Source: Gemmatimonadales bacterium (GTDB lineage: Bacteria > Gemmatimonadota > Gemmatimonadetes > Gemmatimonadales > GWC2-71-9). Taken from it: a stretch of 36,871 nucleotides of DNA. Position numbers and translations under genes: made by a program. The notes below the pieces were generated by a model. The model worked only from the letters and a program-made list of their open reading frames with translations. It made no database searches and was not told the DNA's origin. Below, one piece after another: positions 7,615 to 14,572 of the stretch; within the stretch, counting starts at the first letter, position 1; every line of letters starts with the position of its first letter. The DNA lies in the NCBI GenBank assembly GCA_036265815.1, contig DATAOI010000059.1, positions 1 to 36,871 on the forward strand, written 5' to 3'.

Positions 7615-8451
7615 TCAAGGGTTCGCTCGCCATCCAGCGAGCGCGGCACACGCGGCCTCGTGCCCGTCGGCCGCGTACTGCCGCATCCGGTCCACCCTGA
7701 AGGTGGCATTGCGCTCGACCCGGGGACGCACGTAGAGCAGCGGAGGCTTCGCGCCGTCCGCCCGCCATCCGGCAAGCTGGGCCGCGGTGTGCGCTGCCAT
7801 CAGTGTGCCCACCGCCTCGTCGTGCGCGCGGACCACCGGCGGGCCCGGCGCGGCACCCGCTCCGGGTGCGGCATCGAAGCCGGGGCCGACGTCCACCGCC
7901 ACTACCGGCTCGCTGCCCACCCTGGCCGCCGCCTCCAGCGGAAGCACCCCGCGCAGCCCACCGTCGCCGCAACGCCTGCCGGCCAGCGCCACCGCCGGGA
8001 AGTAGAGCGGCAACGCGCAGCTGGCGCAGAGCACGTCGATCAATCCCGCATCCTCGCCTTCCGAGCCGAAGAGGAGCAGCTCTCCGGTATCCAGATCGAC
8101 CACCGACACGGTGAGCGGCACGGCCAGGTCGGCGAAGCGCCGTGCCGGCACCAGCGACTCGATGGCGCGGCGGAGCGGCGCGGGCCGGAGCAGCGATCGG
8201 GCGAACAGCCCGGACACGGCCGCCAGCGGCTCGCGCACGATGCCCCGGCTGCCGACCTCGGTGAGCCGCTCCAGCAGCTCGTCCTCCCGCGCGCCACCGG
8301 CGAGTCCGGCCGCGATCACCGCGCCCATCGAAGTGGCCACGAATCGCCGGGCCGTGAATCCTCCCTCCAGCAACCCGCGATAGGCGCCGACGTGGGCGGC
8401 CGTTTTGGCGCCGCCCCCGCTCAACACCACCGTGACCTCGCTGGAGCTCAC
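7615..8451 (-). CDS. Patatin-like phospholipase (RssA-type)
   Basis: This 278-residue patatin-fold serine hydrolase has the oxyanion-hole motif SGGGAKTAAHVG (11-22). The nucleophile is S41 in ATSMG and the catalytic Asp is D163 in GDGG. The usual G-x-S-x-G elbow is A-T-S-M-G here, with the first Gly replaced by Ala. Since the dyad is intact I expect an active acyl hydrolase acting on lipids. The start overlaps the thioesterase stop (ATGA), which pairs two lipid-acyl enzymes in one operon. Confidence 0.88.
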   Translation of the reverse strand: MSSSEVTVVLSGGGAKTAAHVGAYRGLLEGGFTARRFVATSMGAVIAAGLAGGAREDELLERLTEVGSRGIVREPLAAVSGLFARSLLRPAPLRRAIESLVPARRFADLAVPLTVSVVDLDTGELLLFGSEGEDAGLIDVLCASCALPLYFPAVALAGRRCGDGGLRGVLPLEAAARVGSEPVVAVDVGPGFDAAPGAGAAPGPPVVRAHDEAVGTLMAAHTAAQLAGWRADGAKPPLLYVRPRVERNATFRVDRMRQYAADGHEAACAALAGWRANP

Positions 8452-8912
8452 GTCTCCCGCTTGCTCATCCGGTGGGTCTCGGCCCGGGCGTAGCGCGCCC
8501 GTTCCTCCGCGGTCTCGGGCACCAGGCGGGGCACCCGCTTGGGGAGGCCATGCTCGTCGATCGCGACGAATACGACGTGCGCCGTGTGGGTGTGGCGCCG
8601 CTCTCCCGTGCTCACCCGCTCGGCGTACACGTCGACCGAGATGTCCATGGAGGAGTTCCCCACGTAATCCACCGTGGCCTCCACGGTGACCAGCGCGCCC
8701 ACCGGAATCCGCTCGCGGAAGTCCACCCGGTCGATCGCCGCCGTCACCGCCGGCCCGCCCGCATGCCGGATCGCGGCCACCGCGGCCGCCTGGTCGACCA
8801 GCGCCATGAGCTCGCCGCCGAACAGATCGCCCCGAACGTTCTGCATGTGGGGCATGACGAACGTGGTGATGGTGCCGACCGAATGGGACATCGGGCGGGA
8901 GTCGGGGAGCAT
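8448..8912 (-). CDS. Hotdog-fold acyl-CoA thioesterase
   Basis: The 154-residue hotdog thioesterase resembles the YciA/BFIT family. The central helix NVRGDLFGGELMALVDQAAA contains the usual catalytic Asp, followed by RVDFRERIPVGALVTVEATV and SSMDISVDVYAE. It hydrolyses acyl-CoA to free acid and CoA. I prefer the ATG at 8912, which has GAGAG upstream and lies 8 nt after the nadE stop. An internal ATG at 8891 is an alternative. It overlaps the patatin gene by 4 nt. Confidence 0.88.
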   Translation of the reverse strand: MLPDSRPMSHSVGTITTFVMPHMQNVRGDLFGGELMALVDQAAAVAAIRHAGGPAVTAAIDRVDFRERIPVGALVTVEATVDYVGNSSMDISVDVYAERVSTGERRHTHTAHVVFVAIDEHGLPKRVPRLVPETAEERARYARAETHRMSKRET

Positions 8913-8920
8913 GGATGCTC

Positions 8921-10729
8921 TCAGTAATCGACCGGGCGGAGATAGTACTCCCCGATCGCCGTCGCGCTCAGCATTGCGACGGTGGGGAGCCGGCGCTTCC
9001 AATGGGTGGAGTCGAGGCGCTTGCGGACGATCGCGATCTCGGCCTCGGTGAAGCCCAGCGCCGCGACCTCGGGATCGCGATAGCCCAGGAGGATCCAGTG
9101 GAGAATGGCGTCCGCCTTGGGATAGCTGATCCCGAAGTCGCCCTCGTCGGTCTGGCCGGTGATGAGGTCGGCGCTGGCGGGTTTGGAGACGATCACCTCA
9201 GGGACCCCGAGGTGTCGGGCCAGCGTCCACACCTGGCTCTTGAACAGATCGCCCAGCGGATTGACCGGCGGCGAGTCGTCGGCGTGCCAGGTGAAATACC
9301 CCAGGAGACGTTCGGTCTTGTTGCCGGTCCCGAGGGGCAGGGCGCGGTGGGCCGCGGAGAGATCGAACAGCGTGATCATGCGGGTCCGCGCCATGATGTT
9401 CCCCAGGCGGCCGGGGTCGGGGGCGCCGCCGATCGCCGCGGCGAGCCCGTCCACGGCGCCGCTGATGTCGACCGTCACCCCGCCGATGCCCAACCGTTCG
9501 ATGACGAGCTGCGCATGGCTCAGGCTCTCCACGCTCGACGTGCGGTACGGCATCCGCACGCCCAGCACGTTCTCCGGTCCCACCGCCTCCGCCGCGAGGT
9601 ACGCCACCAGCGAGCTGTCGACGCCGCCGGAAAGACCGAGCACGACCTTGTGGAATCCCCGCCGCCGCTGGACCTCGTCCCGCACGAACTCGACCAGCCA
9701 CCGGCGGGTGAGCTCCGGCTCGATCGCGAGCGGATCCGACCCGGGGATCGAAGGAGGAGCGGCCGGCGCCGACCTCGCCCGGCTGTGACGCGGACGCGAA
9801 TCCTTGGCCGGTGGAACCGGGACAGCCGCGGAAGACGATGCGGGCGCGCCCTGGCGGGCGTGGTGCAGCGAGCCCAACAGGTGCGGCAGCCGCATCTCCA
9901 GATCCGCCAGCAGCGGCATGTCGGCCCGGGCGCGGGTGATCTCCTCGAAGTCGAGTACGGCCGGGAGCAGCGCTTCCTCGAAGACGGGTCCCTCGCTGAC
10001 CAGCTCTCCCCGTGGGTTCGCTAGGACTGATCCGCCAGGGAAGGCCTTCCCTCCCTCGAATCCGACCAGTTGAGCCACCGCGACGTAGACTCCGTGCTCT
10101 CCCGCGATGTCCTGCGCCATGCGGTTCCACCGCGCGAGGCTACTCGGCCGGCCCCCCGCCGCGTCCGTGGCGACGATCCCCCGTGCCGGGCTCGCGCTCG
10201 GGATGATGATCAGCTGCGCCCCGCCCAGCGCGGCCAGCATCGGGGTGAACGAGTGCCAGGCGTCTTCGCAGATCAGAATGGCGGCCCGGCCCCAGCCGGT
10301 GTCGAAGGCCTGCACGCTGCGACCGGCCTCGACGAATCGCTCCTCGTCGAACACGCCGTAGGTCGGGAGGAAGACTTTCCGGTGGACGTGCCGGATGCCC
10401 GCATCGGGTCCACCCAGTGTGGCGTACAGACCGGAGTTGAAGAGCCGGTTCTGATGCAGCTCATAGAAGCCGAGGGCGACATCGAGCGGGGGCGCCTTGG
10501 AGTCCCGGTGCTGCAGGCTCAGGTCCTGGAACAGCTGATCGGCGGAGAGGGCGAGATCACGGACCCCGCCCTCGACGAAATATCCGGTGAGCGCGGTCTC
10601 CGGCGCCACGACGAGATCGGGCGGCTCGGCCCAGCCGCCGACTTCGCGGAACAGCGCACCGAGACGGCAGAGGTTCTCTTCGTAGGCGCCCTTCCGGGGC
10701 CTGAGCTGGGCGATCGCGAGGCGGAGCAC
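8921..10729 (-). CDS. nadE: Glutamine-dependent NAD+ synthetase
   Basis: The 602-residue two-domain enzyme carries out the last step of NAD+ synthesis. The N-terminal nitrilase-type glutaminase (about 1-270) has a Glu in APETALTG, a Lys in HRKVFLP and the nucleophile Cys in LICEDAWH. The C-terminal ATP-PPi synthetase (about 330-602) has the PP-loop SGGVDSSLVAYL and later TGNKTE. I chose the GTG at 10729, which gives VLRLAIAQLRP, the usual N-terminus of this family. The frame could extend to another GTG at 10762. A TATACA 8 nt before 10729 supports the shorter form. It is the first gene of a six-gene operon. Confidence 0.95.
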   Translation of the reverse strand: MLRLAIAQLRPRKGAYEENLCRLGALFREVGGWAEPPDLVVAPETALTGYFVEGGVRDLALSADQLFQDLSLQHRDSKAPPLDVALGFYELHQNRLFNSGLYATLGGPDAGIRHVHRKVFLPTYGVFDEERFVEAGRSVQAFDTGWGRAAILICEDAWHSFTPMLAALGGAQLIIIPSASPARGIVATDAAGGRPSSLARWNRMAQDIAGEHGVYVAVAQLVGFEGGKAFPGGSVLANPRGELVSEGPVFEEALLPAVLDFEEITRARADMPLLADLEMRLPHLLGSLHHARQGAPASSSAAVPVPPAKDSRPRHSRARSAPAAPPSIPGSDPLAIEPELTRRWLVEFVRDEVQRRRGFHKVVLGLSGGVDSSLVAYLAAEAVGPENVLGVRMPYRTSSVESLSHAQLVIERLGIGGVTVDISGAVDGLAAAIGGAPDPGRLGNIMARTRMITLFDLSAAHRALPLGTGNKTERLLGYFTWHADDSPPVNPLGDLFKSQVWTLARHLGVPEVIVSKPASADLITGQTDEGDFGISYPKADAILHWILLGYRDPEVAALGFTEAEIAIVRKRLDSTHWKRRLPTVAMLSATAIGEYYLRPVDY

Positions 10730-10737
10730 GCAGGAAA

Positions 10738-10743
10738 TGTATA
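10738..10743 (-). promoter_or_regulatory. Candidate -10 element for leaderless nadE
   Basis: On the minus strand TATACA is followed by 8 nt and then the GTG of nadE, with no Shine-Dalgarno. It faces away from the equivalent crcB element about 100 bp away. No clear -35 is seen. Confidence 0.4.
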
Positions 10744-10793
10744 TCTCTCTGCATGGGTACACAGGGGACCGGGGCAGCGGCGGCCGGAAACTT

Positions 10794-10825
10794 TTCTCCG
10801 CTGAGCACCAGCTCCGCGCGGAGAA
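10794..10825. repeat. Inverted repeat between nadE and crcB
   Basis: TTCTCCGC (10794-10801) is repeated in inverted form as GCGGAGAA (10818-10825), separated by 16 nt that themselves include part of the palindrome CTCCGCGCGGAG. It lies between the two divergent -10 elements, about 20 nt upstream of the crcB one. It could be an operator or an RNA-free regulatory site. A folded RNA role is unlikely if both transcripts are leaderless. Confidence 0.45.
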
Positions 10826-10844
10826 GCGGCTCGTGCCGATGGGG

Positions 10845-10850
10845 TATACT
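10845..10850 (+). promoter_or_regulatory. Candidate -10 element for leaderless crcB
   Basis: TATACT matches the -10 consensus at five of six positions and lies exactly 8 nt before the crcB ATG with no Shine-Dalgarno. The transcript would start at or near the ATG. This leaves no room for the fluoride riboswitch often found upstream of crcB. Confidence 0.5.
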
Positions 10851-10858
10851 TTTGGTGC

Positions 10859-11248
10859 ATGCTCTGGTACATCGCCGTGGGCAGTGCCATCGGAGGCATG
10901 AGCCGGTACCTGGTGGGCGGGCTGGTCCAGCGCCTGCTGGACACCACCTTTCCCGCCGGCACGTTGCTGATCAACGTGACCGGGTCATTCCTCCTCGGGG
11001 CCGTTCTCCGGTATGGGGTCGAGACTCCAACGCTCACCCCCGAGCTGCGGGCATTTCTCACCGTCGGCTTCTGCGGCGGCTACACCACCTTCTCCACCTT
11101 CAGCTACGAGGCCGTCGCCCTGCTCGAGGACGGCGAGTGGGGGCGTGCCGGCGTATACATCGGCCTCAGCCTCCTGCTCTCGATCGCTGCCACCGTCGTC
11201 GGGTTCGCGTTGGCGCGCCAGGCGATCGTCTGGAGGGAGCGACTCTGA
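10859..11248 (+). CDS. crcB: CrcB/Fluc fluoride channel
   Basis: This 129-residue protein with four membrane helices exports fluoride as a dual-topology dimer. Family motifs are present: GGMSRYLVG near the N-terminus, the pore-lining Asn in INVTGSF, and GFCGGYTTFSTFSYE with the conserved Phe residues. The length is normal for one subunit. It is the first gene of a plus-strand operon and is followed 16 nt later by a DUF190 gene, a common partner of crcB. No fluoride riboswitch is seen upstream. Confidence 0.95.
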   Translation: MLWYIAVGSAIGGMSRYLVGGLVQRLLDTTFPAGTLLINVTGSFLLGAVLRYGVETPTLTPELRAFLTVGFCGGYTTFSTFSYEAVALLEDGEWGRAGVYIGLSLLLSIAATVVGFALARQAIVWRERL

Positions 11249-11264
11249 CCCGACGAGGCGCGTG

Positions 11265-11624
11265 ATGCATGGACTGACCGGCGAACGCACCCTGATGCGG
11301 ATCCACCTCGGGGAACGAGACAAGTTTCACGGGCGGCCGCTCTACGAAGCTATCGTGCATCTGCTGCGTGAGCGTCACTTCGCGGGCGCCACCGTGTTTC
11401 GCGGCATCATGGGCTTCGGGGCAAGCGCGGGGATTCACACCGAGAAGGTCCTGCGGCTCTCGCTGGATCTCCCCCTGGTGGTCGAGTGCGTCGATACGGA
11501 GGAGAAGATCCAGGCCATCCTGCCCGAGCTCGACCGGATGATCGGCGGCGGGCTCATCACCCTGGAGCGCGCTAACGTCATCATCTACCGGGGCGATCAG
11601 GATGAAGCTCAGATGAACCCATGA
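11265..11624 (+). CDS. DUF190 (PII-like) protein
   Basis: The 119-residue protein contains LMRIHLGERDKFHGRPLYEAIV and GATVFRGIMGFGASAGIHT, the hallmark of DUF190. The late part (PLVVECVDTEEKIQAILPEL, GLITLERANVII) resembles a ferredoxin-like PII fold. DUF190 genes often accompany crcB, so a role in fluoride response is plausible but inferred. GAGG lies about 8 nt before the ATG. The stop overlaps the next start in ATGA. Confidence 0.92.
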   Translation: MHGLTGERTLMRIHLGERDKFHGRPLYEAIVHLLRERHFAGATVFRGIMGFGASAGIHTEKVLRLSLDLPLVVECVDTEEKIQAILPELDRMIGGGLITLERANVIIYRGDQDEAQMNP

Positions 11625-12094
11625 CCGGGTCGGCGTTCCAGGCGTTCGCCGGAGTCACGAATGCTTGCCAGCTGCTTCCGACGGTGGTGACCGGGGGCCA
11701 GCCGACGGCTCCGAACCTCCAGGCGTTCGCGGAGGCGGGAGGCGGCATCCTGCTGGATCTGCGCGACCCGATGGAGCCCCGGCCGATCGACGAGCCGGCG
11801 CTCGCTGGCCACCTCGGCCTGGAGTATCGCAACGTCCCGGTCGCTCCCGGCACCATCGACGATTCGACGCTCGACCGGATCCTCGACGTGCTGCGCCAGG
11901 CCGGCGACCGGACCGTGTTCGTCCACTGCAACAGCGGCAGCCGGGTGGGGGGCGCCCTCATCCCGTTCCTCATGCTGGACCACGGCTTCGAGGAGGAGGA
12001 TGCCGTCACCCAGGCGATGCGGATCGGGCTTCGGAGCTCGGAGCTGCTCGAATGGGGCCTGGACTACGTCCGCCGCCACCGGACTGTGGGGTAA
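11621..12094 (+). CDS. DUF442-type phosphatase/rhodanese-like protein
   Basis: The 157-residue protein belongs to the dual-specificity-phosphatase-like DUF442 group, once called beta-lactamase-hydrolase-like. It has VVTGGQPTAPNLQAFAEAG at the N-terminus, GILLDLRDP, and the active-site loop HCNSGSR with Cys at residue 103 and Arg five residues later. This Cys-x4-Arg spacing is typical of DUF442 rather than of classical tyrosine phosphatases. It overlaps the DUF190 gene by 4 nt and is followed by a strong terminator. The physiological substrate is unknown. Confidence 0.85.
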   Translation: MTGSAFQAFAGVTNACQLLPTVVTGGQPTAPNLQAFAEAGGGILLDLRDPMEPRPIDEPALAGHLGLEYRNVPVAPGTIDDSTLDRILDVLRQAGDRTVFVHCNSGSRVGGALIPFLMLDHGFEEEDAVTQAMRIGLRSSELLEWGLDYVRRHRTVG

Positions 12095-12106
12095 GCTGGA
12101 CAAGCG

Positions 12107-12133
12107 AAGGCCCTCCGAATCTCGGAGGGCCTT
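12107..12133. terminator. Bidirectional intrinsic terminator
   Basis: AAGGCCCTCCGA and TCGGAGGGCCTT form a perfect 12-bp stem with a 3-nt loop between two convergent genes. A short T-run follows on the plus strand and, through the A's at the base, on the minus strand. It would end both the crcB operon and the DUF4384 gene. Confidence 0.85.
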
Positions 12134-12157
12134 TCACGGCTGAGCCACCCAACCGCG

Positions 12158-13816
12158 TTAGCGCCGGCGATACCCTCCGCCGTGGCCTCCGCCGTCGGAG
12201 GAGCGCGCGGGCGGGCTTCCACCGCTGTTTCCGCCACCACGGTCTCCGCCACCGGACCGGGCGCCGCCGCCATTGTCACTGCCGCGACGCTCCCCACCCC
12301 CGCGGTCTCCGCTGTACGTGCCGCTCCCACGATCGCTGCTACCGCGGTCATCGCCGCGATCACCCCGGTCCGCCACAGCTTGATCCCGTCCACTGGAGCC
12401 CCGGTCACCCCGATCGACGTCGGACCGTTCGGCTCCTCGATCGCTCGGTTGCGGCCGGTAGACTCCGGTCTCTTCCTCGCGCCGCGCTGGCCGGGCTTCC
12501 GGCTCCGGATCGCGCTCTCGAATCGGTGCGCGCTCGATCTGGGGCTGTACCTCGCGACGGGGCTCGGCCTCCCGCTGTGGCTGCGCGTCGCGACTGGGCG
12601 GCCGGATCTCCACCGGCATGTCGGTGCGCCGGGAACGAGTGTCCGACCCGGTACTGCGCGGCTGTTCCGGCTCCTGTGCGCGACGCGCCTCAATGGGACG
12701 CTCGAGCCGCCGCCGCTCGACGTTTGGCTCCGGTCTCCGGCCTGTCTCCCGCAGCGGCGTGCCCGCGGGCTGATCCGCCACCGTCCGATCCGCCACCCGC
12801 CGCACCGGCGACGAGGTGATCGGCTCGCTGCGGACCCGGCTGGTCGGCGGCAGGTACACCGTGTTCACCGAGCGCAGGTCGTAGCGCCGGTCGCGATAGC
12901 CGGCGAAGACCCCGTCGGTCGGCCGGAAGCGATACGGCCCAGACGGCCGGTTGTACCCCGGGAACCGCTGGTAGTAATTGCCGTAGTAATTGCCGTAGTA
13001 ATTGCCGTAGTAGTTCGCGTAGCCGTACGGATAGTCATAGAACGGCCGCAGCGGGTACCCGTATACCGGCCGGTAATAGAACGGATCGTAGAAGAACGGG
13101 TCGTAGAACGGGTCGTAGGCCACGGCGAACGGATCGTAGTAGCGCCGGTATGGCCGCCCGAAGAAGAGCCCGATCGACAAGCCGTAGCCCGATCCGTAGT
13201 ACGGCCGACCGCAGTAGTCGAAGTAGCCGCAGCCGCCGTAGTACCCCGAGCCGTAGTACCCCGAGCCGTAATAGGAGCTGGAGTAGTTATCGGCGTAGAC
13301 CACCCGCTCGATCACATCGTAGCTGAGGATATCGTAGTCGAAGCTTCCCGAAGCCATGCGGCGCACGATCTCGTTGAGATCGCTCTCCGGATCGCGCGGG
13401 AGCCGATTGGGAGCGAGGGTACGGTAGTCCCAGTGATCGCCCAGGACGACCTGATCGAAATGGAACGGATCGCGGGAAACCGCGGCATACACTGTCCCTT
13501 GCCCGTACCGGCTGTCGACGCTGAACGACTCACGGCCGGCTCGGCCCCGAACCTCGTATTTGCGTCCACCGCGGACGAAGTTGTCGTCCTTGGGATCGAG
13601 CGGGAACAGCACCCGCAGATAGCCGTCCGGGTCGACGTGGAGGACCACCAAATAGCCGTCTTCTCTCGCCCGCACCTGAACCTTGGCGCGGTCGCCGGGA
13701 AGGAACCGACGGTCATTATTGATCCAGAGTTGGACGGCGGGGTCATCGTTAGGCGGAGCCGCCCGATCGACAGGCGCACCGGCCAGGACGAGTGGAAGGA
13801 GCAGAGCGGATATCAT
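12158..13816 (-). CDS. DUF4384 envelope protein with Tyr-rich repeats and disordered tail
   Basis: The 552-residue protein starts with a hydrophobic signal (MISALLLPLVLAGAP). Residues ~27-150 form a DUF4384-like domain (VQLWINNDRRFLPGDRA, GYLVVLHVDPDGYLRVLFP). Residues ~180-290 are extremely rich in Tyr, Gly, Pro and Asp: YYGS repeats, DPF repeats (YDPFYDPFFYDPF) and YYGN repeats. From ~330 onward the chain is Arg/Glu/Pro-rich, then Gly/Arg/Ser-rich (GGGERRGSDNGGG), and is probably disordered. The domain order suggests a secreted or surface protein in which the sticky Tyr-rich part mediates self-association, but this is inference. GGGAGGG precedes the ATG. The gene ends at the bidirectional terminator. 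Confidence 0.85.
   Translation of the reverse strand: MISALLLPLVLAGAPVDRAAPPNDDPAVQLWINNDRRFLPGDRAKVQVRAREDGYLVVLHVDPDGYLRVLFPLDPKDDNFVRGGRKYEVRGRAGRESFSVDSRYGQGTVYAAVSRDPFHFDQVVLGDHWDYRTLAPNRLPRDPESDLNEIVRRMASGSFDYDILSYDVIERVVYADNYSSSYYGSGYYGSGYYGGCGYFDYCGRPYYGSGYGLSIGLFFGRPYRRYYDPFAVAYDPFYDPFFYDPFYYRPVYGYPLRPFYDYPYGYANYYGNYYGNYYGNYYQRFPGYNRPSGPYRFRPTDGVFAGYRDRRYDLRSVNTVYLPPTSRVRSEPITSSPVRRVADRTVADQPAGTPLRETGRRPEPNVERRRLERPIEARRAQEPEQPRSTGSDTRSRRTDMPVEIRPPSRDAQPQREAEPRREVQPQIERAPIRERDPEPEARPARREEETGVYRPQPSDRGAERSDVDRGDRGSSGRDQAVADRGDRGDDRGSSDRGSGTYSGDRGGGERRGSDNGGGARSGGGDRGGGNSGGSPPARSSDGGGHGGGYRRR
12971..13018 (-). repeat. 12-bp tandem repeat coding YYGN
   Basis: The unit GTAGTAATTGCC (plus strand) occurs three times without change (12971-13006) plus a degenerate fourth copy. 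Read on the minus strand it encodes the NYYG repeats of the DUF4384 protein. Perfect identity, including third codon positions, suggests recent expansion by slippage. Confidence 0.85.
13238..13267 (-). repeat. 15-bp tandem repeat coding GSGYY
   Basis: GTAGTACCCCGAGCC (plus strand) is repeated twice exactly, followed by a degenerate third copy. It encodes GSGYY on the minus strand within the same protein, independent of the 12-bp array. Confidence 0.8.
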
Positions 13817-14013
13817 GGCGCCCTCCCGATACTGCTGTTACAACGTGGAAGCTGCTACGGGACACGGGGTTGTGCTCCAACCGGCGAGCGCGTGACAGAC
13901 CGCGAACCCCGTGCCACCGTTTACTGTGTTGCCAGTTAAACAGTTACCTCTCGAGCAGGGTTCCCGGGCGTCCTCATTGGGCGACGCCTCCAGGCTCCGA
14001 TGTCATCTCCTGT

Positions 14014-14451
14014 CTACGACTTGCTCGTCTCCCGGCCACCGTTCCACCGGTGCCAGTACATCCGCATCTCGCCGATCTTTTCAGCCTCGGTCTCACAGAA
14101 AATGGCCCCCCTGGCGTCGACCCACTCGCCCGACCGGCGCCGCCGGAAGACGCACTTGAACTCGGTGGAGAACCAGGGGCCAGCCGCATAGATCTCGCCG
14201 GAGGTGAAGGTGATCTCCGACTGATTGTAGGGAACCTCGAGCCAGTAGCGACGGATCGCCTCCACTCCCCGAAGCGGCTCGGAGAACGGTGTCTCGATGA
14301 AGGTTGCGGAAGGCGCGTAGACCGACATCAGGAGATCGATGTCCGGCTTAGCCCACCCTCGACCAAAGGTGTCGATCAGGAGTCGACCGCGCTCCCTCGT
14401 GTCCGCCGCTTGCTCGGCCACGGGTACCTGGGGACCTTCCTCTGTCGACAT
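14014..14451 (-). CDS. SnoaL/NTF2-like domain protein
   Basis: The product is a small alpha+beta-cone protein of 145 residues. A helical N-terminus (RGRLLIDTFGRGWAKPDIDLLMSVYAPSATFIETP) is followed by GVEAIRRYW, WFSTEFKCVFRRR, GAIFCETEAEKIGEMRMYW. This is the classical SnoaL-like (nuclear transport factor 2) pattern. Family members are small-molecule-binding or enzyme domains, and the substrate is unknown. I chose the ATG at 14451, which has TATGTT 7 nt upstream. An in-frame ATG at 14463 adds four residues. Confidence 0.85.
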   Translation of the reverse strand: MSTEEGPQVPVAEQAADTRERGRLLIDTFGRGWAKPDIDLLMSVYAPSATFIETPFSEPLRGVEAIRRYWLEVPYNQSEITFTSGEIYAAGPWFSTEFKCVFRRRRSGEWVDARGAIFCETEAEKIGEMRMYWHRWNGGRETSKS

Positions 14452-14572
14452 ACCCTGGAACATACACGCTGGGCGCGCGCTCCGCCTCGTCGTGCTGGGA
14501 TTCCTGGTAGGCTCGCCCGGCTTGGCCCAGGCGACCTGTTCGCCTGGCGCGGCCGCGACCGTTGGCGGCGCC

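Noticed and set aside
10763-10858. Fluoride riboswitch (crcB motif) upstream of crcB
   Set aside because: No aptamer-like GGCGATGG...GACNCC arrangement found, and the -10 element lies 8 nt from the ATG.
12971-13267. Short tandem repeats as a CRISPR array
   Set aside because: Units are 12 and 15 bp, contiguous, have no spacers and are in-frame protein repeats; no cas genes in the window.
12182-13939. Plus-strand open frame of 585 codons opposite the DUF4384 gene
   Set aside because: Low-complexity shadow of the Tyr-rich repeats; the minus frame has a signal peptide, a Shine-Dalgarno and a domain.
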